From Fluviicola sp. XM-24bin1 (GTDB lineage: Bacteria; Bacteroidota; Bacteroidia; Flavobacteriales_D; Crocinitomicaceae): a stretch of 64,000 bases of DNA. Below the pieces are notes generated by a model. The model made no database searches and was not told the DNA's origin. It was given only the letters and a program-made list of their open reading frames with translations. Position 1 is the first letter of the stretch, and every line of letters begins with the position of its first letter. Positions 8,611 to 17,577 of this stretch are shown here, in pieces. A program made the translations under genes and the position numbers. The stretch is from contig QCWI01000002.1 in assembly GCA_003149635.1 (NCBI GenBank), forward strand, positions 25,188-89,187. Direction: 5' to 3'.

Positions 8611-10671
8611 ATGTCAAAAGCAAAATATACGGTTACAGCAGCTCTTCCATACGCCAACGGCCCCCTTCATTTAGGACACGTTGCAGGCGTTTACCTCCCA
8701 TCAGATATCTTCGTGCGATTCCTTCGAATGAACGACCACGACGTTGCCTTTATTTGTGGAAGTGATGAACATGGAGCTGCCATCACACTACGAGCGAAAA
8801 AAGAAGGAACTACGCCAAAAAAAATTGTAGACAAATACAACGAAATCATTGGGAAGGCCTTCCGCGATTTTGACATCTCATTTGATATTTTTCACCGTAC
8901 TTCAGCAGAAATTCATCATGAAACTGCTCAGGATTTCTTCAAAGTACTCGATGAAAAGGGACATTTCACCAAGGAAACGAGTCAGCAGTATTACGACGAA
9001 GAATTTCAACAGTTTTTGGCAGATCGTTACATCACCGGAACTTGTCCAAATTGTGGACACGAGAATGCATACGGAGATCAATGCGAAAATTGTGGAACAG
9101 CATTAAGTCCAACCGATTTGAAAGATCCGAAATCTACCCTGAGCGGAAAAACGCCGATTATGAAGGAAACTTCACATTGGTATCTGCCAATGGAGCGTCA
9201 TGAAGATTGGTTGAAGGATTGGATTCAGCAAGGAACTTTGGACGGAGTACAGCAACATGATCCCAAAAAATGGCGGAATCAAGTGGTTGGACAATGTATG
9301 TCCTGGATTGATAACGGATTGCGTCCACGCGCAATGACCCGAGATTTGGATTGGGGTGTAAAAGTTCCGGTTACGGGTGGAGATGGAAAAGTACTGTACG
9401 TATGGCTGGATGCACCGATTGGATACATTTCAGCGACAAAACAATGGGCAGCGGATAACAATAAAAACTGGAAAGATTACTGGACAGGAGATCGAAAACT
9501 AATTCACTTTATTGGTAAGGATAATATCGTTTTCCACGCAATTATTTTCCCAATTCTTCTAAAAGCCCACGAAGGATTCGTTTTACCGGACAACGTTCCT
9601 GCATATGAATTCCTGAACCTGGAGGGAGATAAGTTTTCCACTTCAAGAAACTGGGCGGTTTGGTTGCATGAATATATCGAAGCATACCCAGACAAAACGG
9701 ATGAATTGAAGTACGTTTTGACGGCAATTGCTCCGGAAACAAAAGACAGTGAATTTACCTGGAAAGAATACCAAACTCGCGTAAATAGTGAACTAGCTGA
9801 TATCCTAGGAAACTTCGTAAATCGAGCACTTGTTCTGACCAATAAATATTATGATGGAGCCGTTCCTGAACAAGGAAATGTAACAGCCGAGGATCAAAAA
9901 ATATTGGACGAAGTAGCTGCCATTCCCGCGCGCATGTCCAAATTAGTATACGACTATAAATTGCGCGAAGCCCAGGCAGAAGCTATGAATCTTGCACGAC
10001 TCGGAAACAAGTATTTAGCCGATACCGAACCATGGAAACTGGTAAAGGATGAAGCAAATGCAGATCGCGTAAAAACGATCATGAATATTGCCCTGCAAAT
10101 TACCGCAAACCTTAGCATCGTTTTGAAACCATTCCTTCCGGCGACGGCAGCGAAAATTTCCGGATTCCTAGATTTCAATGTTAACGATTGGAATCAAGCT
10201 GGTGCATCTGATCTACTTGCTGCGGGACACGGAACCAACAAACCTTCCATTTTATTTCAGAAAATCGAGGATGAATTGGTTGAAAAGGAAGTAGAAAAAT
10301 TGAACGCCACGAAGGCATCAGAATCCAACTTCCCACCCCAAAAAGAGGAGACATCCTTTGATGATTTCACAAAAATGGATATCCGCTTAGGGAAAATTCT
10401 GGAAGCCGAAAAAGTGAAAAAAGCGGACAAGCTGCTAAAACTTTTGGTCGATACTGGAATTGACAAAAGAACAATCGTATCCGGAATTGCACAGCACTAT
10501 TCTCCTGAAGAAGTTGTTGGGAAAACCGTGACGGTATTGATGAATTTGGCACCGCGTAAAATCCGTGGAGTAGAATCTCAAGGAATGATTTTGATGGCAG
10601 AAGACACCGAAGGAAACTTGAGTTTCGTGTCGCCAGAAAAAGATTTCGCTCAAGGAGGAGAAGTGCGGTAA
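8611..10671 (+). CDS. metG: methionyl-tRNA synthetase
   Basis: A 686-aa class I synthetase that charges tRNA-Met in the cytosol. The HIGH motif is HLGH (residues 20-23). A zinc knuckle with four cysteines (CPNC...CENC, residues 145-161) sits in the connective domain. The KMSKS equivalent is KFSTS (about 341-345), as usual for MetRS. An anticodon-binding helical domain follows. After a charged linker, the C-terminus (residues ~575-686) is a separate EMAP/Trbp111-type tRNA-binding domain beginning FDDFTKMDIRLGKILEAE. This two-part form is typical of Bacteroidota. The gene is complete, has its own promoter element, and its stop codon directly abuts a minus-strand gene remnant. Confidence 0.97.
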   Translation: MSKAKYTVTAALPYANGPLHLGHVAGVYLPSDIFVRFLRMNDHDVAFICGSDEHGAAITLRAKKEGTTPKKIVDKYNEIIGKAFRDFDISFDIFHRTSAEIHHETAQDFFKVLDEKGHFTKETSQQYYDEEFQQFLADRYITGTCPNCGHENAYGDQCENCGTALSPTDLKDPKSTLSGKTPIMKETSHWYLPMERHEDWLKDWIQQGTLDGVQQHDPKKWRNQVVGQCMSWIDNGLRPRAMTRDLDWGVKVPVTGGDGKVLYVWLDAPIGYISATKQWAADNNKNWKDYWTGDRKLIHFIGKDNIVFHAIIFPILLKAHEGFVLPDNVPAYEFLNLEGDKFSTSRNWAVWLHEYIEAYPDKTDELKYVLTAIAPETKDSEFTWKEYQTRVNSELADILGNFVNRALVLTNKYYDGAVPEQGNVTAEDQKILDEVAAIPARMSKLVYDYKLREAQAEAMNLARLGNKYLADTEPWKLVKDEANADRVKTIMNIALQITANLSIVLKPFLPATAAKISGFLDFNVNDWNQAGASDLLAAGHGTNKPSILFQKIEDELVEKEVEKLNATKASESNFPPQKEETSFDDFTKMDIRLGKILEAEKVKKADKLLKLLVDTGIDKRTIVSGIAQHYSPEEVVGKTVTVLMNLAPRKIRGVESQGMILMAEDTEGNLSFVSPEKDFAQGGEVR

Positions 10672-10794
10672 TTAACGCTTCTTTCTGAACGTACCGCCCA
10701 ACATTCTCTGGAATTGGCGGCTGTAAGAAGCATCTTTTAGACTGAAGACAAATAACATTACGATTGGATCATAAGCGTTGAAAAAGGTGTAATA
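10672..10794 (-). pseudogene. C-terminal remnant of an unidentified gene
   Basis: Read on the minus strand, an open frame ends with a stop codon right next to the metG stop. Its last residues (FNAYDPIVMLFVFSLKDASY then SRQFQRMLGGTFRKKR) look like a natural protein C-terminus with a basic tail. The frame runs back only to about 10807, where it meets a stop inside the opposite-strand gene at 10795. I could not assign a family. It could be a chance frame, but the convergent placement against metG and the composition suggest the 3' end of a gene whose body has been lost. Confidence 0.35.
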
Positions 10795-11151
10795 ATGAGC
10801 TATCAACTAACAGAGCAACAATTTCTAGAGCATTTCCAAAACGCTGATTTCGTTCTCAAAACGCAAGAGCAAATCGCGAAGGATTTTGAACGCTTGGGAT
10901 ACGAAACCCCGAAAAGCCTTCGAGAAAAAGCTTTTTCCTACGATGAACTCGTAGACATTGTAGCCGATTTACTTATTGATGTCGTGAAACTGGGTGAATC
11001 TCAAACACTGCAATTGCTCTATACTATCGACATTCCACAGTCGAAATTTTTGGCCCTTACCACCGATCTTCATTTTGTAACGAAAGGTGCCGAACTCATT
11101 ATAAAAAGAGAAGCTCAAAAAGTATATCTGCGCTCCCAACTTTCGGATTAA
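10795..11151 (+). CDS. small hypothetical protein
   Basis: A 118-aa soluble, mainly helical, acidic-to-neutral protein (MSYQLTEQQFLEHFQNADFV... ending YLRSQLSD). There is no signal peptide, membrane segment or recognised motif. It is rich in Glu, Leu and Gln, with predicted helices around residues 5-30, 40-70 and 90-112. Codon use looks like the neighbours. A charged helical protein of this size could be a regulator or structural subunit, but nothing in the sequence says which. It lies between the metG-side remnant and the HYR protein gene and seems to be transcribed alone. Confidence 0.6.
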   Translation: MSYQLTEQQFLEHFQNADFVLKTQEQIAKDFERLGYETPKSLREKAFSYDELVDIVADLLIDVVKLGESQTLQLLYTIDIPQSKFLALTTDLHFVTKGAELIIKREAQKVYLRSQLSD

Positions 11152-11213
11152 ACGGTGCGTCTAACAGCCCGATTGGTTATTTCCTTATTTGTCTGTATCT
11201 TAGCCTTGGTTTA

Positions 11214-11230
11214 CGATCGAGTTTCGATCG
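11214..11230. promoter_or_regulatory. 7-bp inverted repeat upstream of the HYR gene
   Basis: CGATCGA and TCGATCG flank GTT, forming a perfect dyad 31 nt before the ATG at 11262. It could be a regulator binding site or a leader hairpin. No direct evidence for either. Confidence 0.3.
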
Positions 11231-11261
11231 GATTGTGCTTTTTCTAACCAATTAATCTACT

Positions 11262-13040
11262 ATGAAAAAAAAGCTACTCAAATTAACCTTTGGACTTTCT
11301 CTTTTGACCATCGGGCACAACGCCGATGCTCAATGTCCGGTCATTGTTTGCTCCAATGACACCATTGTAAATACCGATTCTTTATCGTGTTCAGCTGTAG
11401 TCAACTTCACAACGCCTTTAGCTACGGACACGTGTTCTGGAGGATTCCAAACGTTCAACTACACGGGAGCGCAACAAACGTGGGTAGTCCCGGCTGGAGT
11501 AACGAGTATCAGCGTTGATGCTTATGGCGCGCAAGGTGGATCCAATTCACCTACCACCAACGTCAATTACGGAGGACGAGTTCAGGCAGATCTTCCGGTA
11601 ACGCCAGGAACTACCATTTATATCTACGTCGGACAACAACCCAATGGAATCACCGGAGGTTGGAACGGCGGTGGAAATGGAGAAACTGGTGGACAAGCCG
11701 GCGGAGGAGCCACAGATATCCGCATCGGTGGAACTACTTTGAATGATCGTATGATTGTCGCTGGAGGTGCCGGTGGTGGCGGATTCTGGAGCGGACAAGA
11801 AGTTCATGGCGGCCTTGGAGGTGATCTGATTGGAGGTAATGGATACCGCAGCACTCCTACCACAGAAGGCGGTTTCGGTGGAACACAGACGTCATCTGCA
11901 AATGGAACGTGTGTAACCTTCAACAATCCATCTGTTACAGGTGGATTTGGATTTGGAGGTGCTCCTTCTGGATGTGGATGTGAAGGCTACGGAGGTGGCG
12001 GTGGATGGTACGGAGGTGCCGGAAGCGGAAACTGTCGTGGCGGCGGCGGTGGAAGTAGCTACACAGATCCTTCCGCAACCAACGTAATTCATACGCAAGG
12101 TGTACAACAAGGAAATGGATCAATTACGATTACATGGAGCGGTGGGTCTCCAACAGTAACACAAATCGCTGGGTTGGCAAGCGGTTCTTCTTTCCCTATC
12201 GGAACAACGGTTCAAACCTTCGTGGCTGAATCAGGAGGAGTGGCTGATACATGTTCATTTAACATTACAGTGGCTGATACAGAAGCTCCAACAGTTACAT
12301 GTGCTGGAAACACAATTGAAGTTTGTGAAGGAACACCAGTGAGCGCTCCGGCACCAGCAAGTGTAGACAACTGTACAAGCACACCTTCAATAACGTACAA
12401 TACTACAGGCGCGACATCAACTAGCGGAAACGATTCTATCAGCAATGTTGTATTCAATGTGGGAACAACTACTGTTTGGTATGTTGCAGCGGATTCCTCT
12501 GGTAACGTCGATTCTTGTTCGTTCGATGTAATTGTGAATCCCGCACCGATCGTAGCTTTGGCTGCATTCAGTGTAGATTCACTTTGTAACTATAGCGATC
12601 CAATTGGATTGCCTGTTGGAACACCAACAACGGGTACTTATTCGGGAACAGGAGTTAGTGGAGCAAACTTTGATCCTTCCATTGCAGGTAACGGGACATT
12701 CTACATCACATACACATACACTGATTCGCTTGGATGTACAGGAATGGACTCTACTTCTATCGTGGTGCACGGATGTGCATCAACAATTGAGTTTGACCCA
12801 TTTGCTAATCTTAACGTATATCCAAACCCATCACAAGGTGTCTTTAATGTGGTTACAAACGGTCAATCTGGTCAGGCTACTTACTACGTAACAACAGTTG
12901 ACGGAAGATTCATTCAAGAGAATAACTTCCAGTTAGGGGAAATGCTAAGTATTGATTTAAGTGAAGAACCAAATGGTTTCTACCTACTTCAGCTGAACGG
13001 TGAAAATGCAACAAAGAGTATCACACTGATCAAAGAATAG
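11262..13040 (+). CDS. secreted HYR/glycine-rich protein with T9SS sorting domain
   Basis: A 592-aa exported protein. The signal peptide (MKKKLLKLTFGLSLLTIGHN then ADA) is followed by the first half of a HYR domain (CPVIVCSNDTIVNTDSLSCS, ending in ATDTCSGG). Residues ~70-285 are a glycine-rich, ALK-like domain (VVPAGVTSISVDAYGAQGGS, several GGAGGGG runs). The second half of the HYR domain then resumes (AGLASGSSFPIGTTVQTF... ADTCSFNITVAD), followed by a second HYR domain (APTVTC to DSCSFDVIVN). A SprB/Ig-like segment leads to the T9SS type A sorting domain (LNVYPNPSQGVFNVVT... SITLIKE). The protein is probably surface-attached or released by T9SS, perhaps for adhesion. A strong terminator follows. 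Confidence 0.8.
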   Translation: MKKKLLKLTFGLSLLTIGHNADAQCPVIVCSNDTIVNTDSLSCSAVVNFTTPLATDTCSGGFQTFNYTGAQQTWVVPAGVTSISVDAYGAQGGSNSPTTNVNYGGRVQADLPVTPGTTIYIYVGQQPNGITGGWNGGGNGETGGQAGGGATDIRIGGTTLNDRMIVAGGAGGGGFWSGQEVHGGLGGDLIGGNGYRSTPTTEGGFGGTQTSSANGTCVTFNNPSVTGGFGFGGAPSGCGCEGYGGGGGWYGGAGSGNCRGGGGGSSYTDPSATNVIHTQGVQQGNGSITITWSGGSPTVTQIAGLASGSSFPIGTTVQTFVAESGGVADTCSFNITVADTEAPTVTCAGNTIEVCEGTPVSAPAPASVDNCTSTPSITYNTTGATSTSGNDSISNVVFNVGTTTVWYVAADSSGNVDSCSFDVIVNPAPIVALAAFSVDSLCNYSDPIGLPVGTPTTGTYSGTGVSGANFDPSIAGNGTFYITYTYTDSLGCTGMDSTSIVVHGCASTIEFDPFANLNVYPNPSQGVFNVVTNGQSGQATYYVTTVDGRFIQENNFQLGEMLSIDLSEEPNGFYLLQLNGENATKSITLIKE

Positions 13041-13059
13041 ATCAAACAAAATAGATTCG

Positions 13060-13094
13060 AACGCCCGACTGCCAATTGCAATCGGGCGTTTTTT
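13060..13094 (+). terminator. intrinsic terminator of the HYR gene
   Basis: AACGCCCGA pairs with TCGGGCGTT, followed by a T tract (13089-13094), beginning 20 nt after the stop codon. Confidence 0.8.
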
Positions 13095-13227
13095 ATGTGT
13101 AAAGATGAATGTTTATTCTTCAGTCAATGTGCCTAACAAATGGTCAAAAAAATGAAGAGATTAGACACTTCAAATAGGAATGCGTGAAATACCCCCAATT
13201 TGCCATCCTCAATTCCCAATCTTTCCC

Positions 13228-13235
13228 TAACTTTG
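13228..13235 (+). promoter_or_regulatory. -7 promoter element of sucA
   Basis: TAACTTTG matches TAnnTTTG and ends 22 nt before the sucA ATG. The nearest TTTG (13199-13202) is 25 bp upstream, longer than the ideal spacing. Confidence 0.45.
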
Positions 13236-13257
13236 ATAATTACAACTTCCGTAAAAA

Positions 13258-15987
13258 ATGGATAAAGTATCATACGTGGGAAATGCAGATGTAAATGCAA
13301 TTGACCATTTGTACAAAATGTATCTTCAAAACCCTGAAAGTGTAGATATTGGGTGGCAGAAATTTTTCGAAGGGTTTGACTTTGCCAGAACGAGTTACGA
13401 GGACGGTGGCGTTCCCGAAAACTTCCAGAAAGAATTCAAGGTGATCAATTTGATCAATGGGTATCGTTCGCGTGGACACTTGTTCACATCAACGAATCCA
13501 GTACGTGAGCGTCGTAAATATGCTCCAACTTTGGACATCGTAAACTTCGGATTGGAAGAAAGCGACCTGGACACAGTTTTTCAAGCTGGAGAAGAAATTG
13601 GAATCGGACCGGCAACACTTCGTGACATCATTGCAGACCTTGAAGAAACCTACTGTCGTTCTATAGGAATTGAATACATGTACATGCGTGAACCGGAACA
13701 ATTGGAATGGTTCAAAAACGCAATCGAGTTGAAAAATCGTCCGCATTACGACAAAGATACCAAGCGTGAGATATACCGTAAGCTGGCTATTACCGCCGGG
13801 TTCGAATCCTTCCTTGGAAAGAAATTCGTTGGACAAAAACGTTTTTCGGTTGAAGGATTGGAAGTTTTGGTTCCTGCTTTGGATGCTTTGGTTCAGAGGG
13901 GAGCAGATAGTGGTGTTGAGCAATTTGTAGTTGGAATGGCACACCGCGGTCGATTGAATACATTGACCAACATTTTTGAAAAACGACCTCGCGATATTTT
14001 CCGAGAATTCGAAGGAAAAGAATTCGACATGGAACAGCGTTTTGATGGAGACGTAAAGTACCATCAGGGATTCACATCGAAAGTGAAATCCGAAAGTGGA
14101 AAAGATGTAATCCTTACGCTTTCTCCGAATCCATCGCACCTTGAGGCGGTGAACCCGGTAGTAGAAGGAATTGCACGTGCGAAAGTAGATAACGTACTAG
14201 AGCACGATTACAAACGCGTTTGTCCGGTATTGATTCACGGTGATGCTGCAATTGCAGGTCAGGGTGTCGTTTACGAAACGGTGCAAATGGCACAATTGGA
14301 TGGATACAAAACAGGAGGTACGATTCATATCGTAACCAACAACCAGGTTGGATTTACCACCAATTATTTGGATGGGCGTTCATCGACCTATTGTACGGAT
14401 GTTGCCAAAACAACGTTGTGTCCAGTATTCCACGTGAACGGAGACGATGTTGAAGCAGTTTTACAGGTAATGGAAATTGCCATGGCATACCGTCAGCATT
14501 TCCAAAGCGATATTTTCATTGACCTCCTAGGCTACCGTAAGTACGGACATAACGAGGGAGATGAGCCAATGTTTACGCAACCTCAGTTATACAGCGCCAT
14601 CAAGAAACACCCGAATCCAGCGAAGATTTATTTGGATCAATTGGTAGGTGAAGGAGTGATGACCGCTGCAGAGGCCAAGAAAATGTCCGACGAATACAAC
14701 GCGTATTTGGAGGAAGAATTTGAGCAATCGAAAACACGCGACAAAGCGTTGGTATATGATTTCCTGGAAGACGATTGGAAAGGATTCCGATTTGGAAACG
14801 ACGACGATTTCAAGAAATCTCCAAATACCGGAGTAGATAAAAAACGTCTTTTGGAGTTGGGTCAGAAATTGGCAACGCTTCCAGAAGGGAAAAAATATTT
14901 CCGTAAGATTTCGAAAATCTTTAAAGACCGTTTGGCGGCAATTGAAGAAGATCGATTGGATTGGGGATCTGCCGAGATGTTGGCATACGCTACATTATTG
15001 GTGGAGGGACATCCAGTTCGTATGACAGGACAAGACATCGAACGTGGAACATTCTCTCACCGTCACGCGGTAGTAAAAACAGAGGATTCTGAGGAGGAAA
15101 TCATTACTCTGAACATGCTGGAAGATGGGCAGGCGAGCTTCTCTATCTACAACTCATTGCTTTCAGAGTACGGCGTTTTGGGTTACGAATACGGATACTC
15201 TTTGGCTACACCAAATGGACTGACTATTTGGGAAGCACAGTTCGGCGACTTCTACAACGGAGCGCAAATCATGGTCGATCAGTTCATCACCGCTGGTGAG
15301 GACAAATGGGCGACTCAAAGTGGATTGGTGATGTTACTTCCTCATGGTTACGAAGGACAAGGAGCCGAGCACTCAAGCGGTCGTATGGAGCGTTTCTTAC
15401 AGCAATGTGCGGACACAAATATTCAGGTAGTAAACACGTCTACACCGGCGAACCACTTCCATTTGTTGCGTCGTCAAATGAAGCGCGATTTCCGCAAGCC
15501 ATTGGTGGTATTCTCACCTAAAATGATCTTGCGTCATCCGAAAGCGACTTCGACATTGGATCAAATGGCCAAAGGAGGATTCCAAGAGGTTATTGACGAT
15601 GTAGATGCTAAAGCGGCAGATATCGATACAGTGGTATTCTGTTCCGGAAAGTTCTACTACGAAGCAAAAGAAGCAGCTGAAGAGCGTGGCATTACAAACA
15701 TGGCATTTGTACGTATAGAGCAATTGTACCCGCTTCCAAGACCGCAAATTGATGCGATTTTGAAGAAGTACAAGAACGCTAAGAACCTAATTTGGGCGCA
15801 AGAAGAACCAGAGAATATGGGAGCATGGCGCTACATGGCAATGCAGTTGCGTGAATTGAACTTGACGGGTGTATGTCGCTACTCATCGGCAGCTGCAGCA
15901 GAAGGATCGCACGATTTGCACAAACGTCGATTGGAGCGCTTGTGGAGCGAACTGTTTGAATACGGGAAAGCGAAAGTTAAAGCCTAA
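13258..15987 (+). CDS. sucA: 2-oxoglutarate dehydrogenase E1 component
   Basis: A 909-aa thiamine diphosphate enzyme that decarboxylates 2-oxoglutarate in the TCA cycle and passes the succinyl group to E2. The N-terminal E2-interaction segment is typical (YLQNPESVDIGWQKFFEGF). The E1 core has HRGRLNTL (about 226-233), GDAAIAGQGVVYETVQ (about 329) and HVNGDDVEAV, followed by the transketolase-like domain with ERGTFSHRHAVV and GYEGQGAEHSSGRMERFLQ. Length is normal for the family. It is followed 125 bp later by the E2 gene, the usual sucA-sucB order. The E3 gene is not in the window. Confidence 0.97.
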   Translation: MDKVSYVGNADVNAIDHLYKMYLQNPESVDIGWQKFFEGFDFARTSYEDGGVPENFQKEFKVINLINGYRSRGHLFTSTNPVRERRKYAPTLDIVNFGLEESDLDTVFQAGEEIGIGPATLRDIIADLEETYCRSIGIEYMYMREPEQLEWFKNAIELKNRPHYDKDTKREIYRKLAITAGFESFLGKKFVGQKRFSVEGLEVLVPALDALVQRGADSGVEQFVVGMAHRGRLNTLTNIFEKRPRDIFREFEGKEFDMEQRFDGDVKYHQGFTSKVKSESGKDVILTLSPNPSHLEAVNPVVEGIARAKVDNVLEHDYKRVCPVLIHGDAAIAGQGVVYETVQMAQLDGYKTGGTIHIVTNNQVGFTTNYLDGRSSTYCTDVAKTTLCPVFHVNGDDVEAVLQVMEIAMAYRQHFQSDIFIDLLGYRKYGHNEGDEPMFTQPQLYSAIKKHPNPAKIYLDQLVGEGVMTAAEAKKMSDEYNAYLEEEFEQSKTRDKALVYDFLEDDWKGFRFGNDDDFKKSPNTGVDKKRLLELGQKLATLPEGKKYFRKISKIFKDRLAAIEEDRLDWGSAEMLAYATLLVEGHPVRMTGQDIERGTFSHRHAVVKTEDSEEEIITLNMLEDGQASFSIYNSLLSEYGVLGYEYGYSLATPNGLTIWEAQFGDFYNGAQIMVDQFITAGEDKWATQSGLVMLLPHGYEGQGAEHSSGRMERFLQQCADTNIQVVNTSTPANHFHLLRRQMKRDFRKPLVVFSPKMILRHPKATSTLDQMAKGGFQEVIDDVDAKAADIDTVVFCSGKFYYEAKEAAEERGITNMAFVRIEQLYPLPRPQIDAILKKYKNAKNLIWAQEEPENMGAWRYMAMQLRELNLTGVCRYSSAAAAEGSHDLHKRRLERLWSELFEYGKAKVKA

Positions 15988-16112
15988 TTAATAAGGAAGA
16001 ATAAATAAAGAATAAGAAATTGGAGAATATTGAATGGTTGGAACTTCTTATAAATCGGTAGAACCAATTCATTATTTCTTATTCATGATTCAACATTCAT
16101 AATTACAGAAGT

Positions 16113-17390
16113 ATGTCAGTATTAGAAATGAAAGTACCAAGCCCGGGAGAGTCAATCTCTGAAGTGGAAATTGCTCAGTGGTTGGTATCTGACGGAGATT
16201 ATGTAGAAAAAGATCAGGCAATTGCCGAAGTGGATTCTGATAAGGCGACCTTGGAGTTGCCAGCGGAAGAAAGCGGAACAATTACGCTGAAAGCTGAAGA
16301 AGGAGATACAGTAGCCGTTGGTGCGGTTGTCTGTTTGATTGATACTTCAGCAGAACGTCCGGAAGGAATGGATGCGCCTGCGGCAGTCGAAGAGGCACCA
16401 GCAGCAGAAGCAGCACCTGCTCCAACTCCAGCGCCAGCAGCAAACAAAGCCGCTGCAGTGAGCCCGGATCCCGTGAACGAGAAGAAATCGTACGCTACAG
16501 GAACGCCTTCACCAGCAGCCGCAAAAATGATGGCTGAAAACGGAGTTGCCGCGCACCAAGTAAACGGAACGGGTAAAGACGGACGCATCACAAAGCAAGA
16601 TGTCGTTGCTGCCATGGCCGGTGGATTCTCAACTGCAGACGCTGCAGGCTGGGGTGGAACACGCGAGCAGAAGCGCGAGAAAATGAAAATGTTGCGTCGT
16701 AAGATTGCAGAGCGTTTGGTTTCTGTGAAGAACGAAACAGCAATGTTGACGACATTCAACGAGGTAGACATGAAACCCATCATGGATCTTCGTACGAAAT
16801 ACAAAAAAGCATTCGCGGAACATCACGAAGTGAACTTAGGATTTATGTCCTTCTTCACAAAAGCGGTAACAGAAGCATTGAATTTGTACCCAGCGGTTAA
16901 TGCGCAGATAGACGATAAAGAAATGATCTTCCACGATTATGCTGATATCGGAATTGCGGTTTCATCTCCAAAGGGATTGATGGTCCCAGTGGTTCGTAAC
17001 GCTGAGCAAATGTCATTGGCCGAAATCGAGCGTGAGATCAAGCGCTTGGCGATCAAAGCTCGTGATGGAAAAATCACACCGGATGAAATGGCGGGTGGAA
17101 CATTTACCATTACCAACGGAGGTGTATTTGGATCGATGCTATCGACACCAATTATTAATCCACCGCAATCTGCAATTTTAGGAATGCACAACATTGTGCA
17201 ACGACCTGTAGCGATTGATGGGAAAGTTGAGATTCGTCCAATCATGTACGTTGCGTTGTCATACGACCACCGCATCATTGATGGAAAAGAATCTGTAAGC
17301 TTCCTCGTGAAAGTGAAAGAAATGTTGGAGAACCCGGAGCGCATGATCTTCGGTTCAAAAGATCCATACGAAGTATTGTTGGGACTATAA
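16113..17390 (+). CDS. sucB: 2-oxoglutarate dehydrogenase E2, dihydrolipoyl succinyltransferase
   Basis: A 425-aa protein. The N-terminal lipoyl domain (residues 1-77) carries the lipoylated lysine in [10 protein letters not shown] (Lys44). An Ala/Pro-rich linker follows (residues ~88-125), then the peripheral subunit-binding domain ([31 protein letters not shown]). The catalytic domain (about 200-425) has the active-site HRIIDG near residue 386. It accepts the succinyl group from SucA and transfers it to CoA. It is complete and followed by a strong terminator. The intergenic spacer (15988-16112) is AT-rich with no other feature I can name. Confidence 0.96.
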   Translation: MSVLEMKVPSPGESISEVEIAQWLVSDGDYVEKDQAIAEVDSDKATLELPAEESGTITLKAEEGDTVAVGAVVCLIDTSAERPEGMDAPAAVEEAPAAEAAPAPTPAPAANKAAAVSPDPVNEKKSYATGTPSPAAAKMMAENGVAAHQVNGTGKDGRITKQDVVAAMAGGFSTADAAGWGGTREQKREKMKMLRRKIAERLVSVKNETAMLTTFNEVDMKPIMDLRTKYKKAFAEHHEVNLGFMSFFTKAVTEALNLYPAVNAQIDDKEMIFHDYADIGIAVSSPKGLMVPVVRNAEQMSLAEIEREIKRLAIKARDGKITPDEMAGGTFTITNGGVFGSMLSTPIINPPQSAILGMHNIVQRPVAIDGKVEIRPIMYVALSYDHRIIDGKESVSFLVKVKEMLENPERMIFGSKDPYEVLLGL

Positions 17391-17418
17391 AGAGTCCTCT
17401 GCAAGGGAAAATAGAAGG

Positions 17419-17449
17419 AGCGTCGCGGGAAACTGCGGCGCTTTTTTTT
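17419..17449 (+). terminator. intrinsic terminator of sucA-sucB
   Basis: AGCGTCGC pairs with GCGGCGCT (one G-U), followed by eight Ts. It starts 29 nt after the sucB stop codon. Confidence 0.85.
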
Positions 17450-17555
17450 GGTATTAGAGCCTCCCTCTTTGGAGTGTAATAATATGACTCGTGACAATTT
17501 TCGCTCTACCCCAATTCCTTCACATTTTTTACCAACCCCATCTCAAGAACTTGCG

Positions 17556-17563
17556 TATTTTTG
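17556..17563 (+). promoter_or_regulatory. -7 promoter element deciding the MutS-like start
   Basis: TATTTTTG matches TAnnTTTG and ends 14 nt before the ATG at 17578. This supports that start over an in-frame ATG at 17484-17493, which would lie upstream of the promoter. Confidence 0.45.
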
Positions 17564-17577
17564 GCAGTATCAAGCCT

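Noticed and set aside
17491-17577. Longer N-terminus for the MutS-like protein
   Set aside because: The extra 29 codons lie upstream of a good TAnnTTTG element, and the protein starting at 17578 aligns with the expected coiled-coil start.
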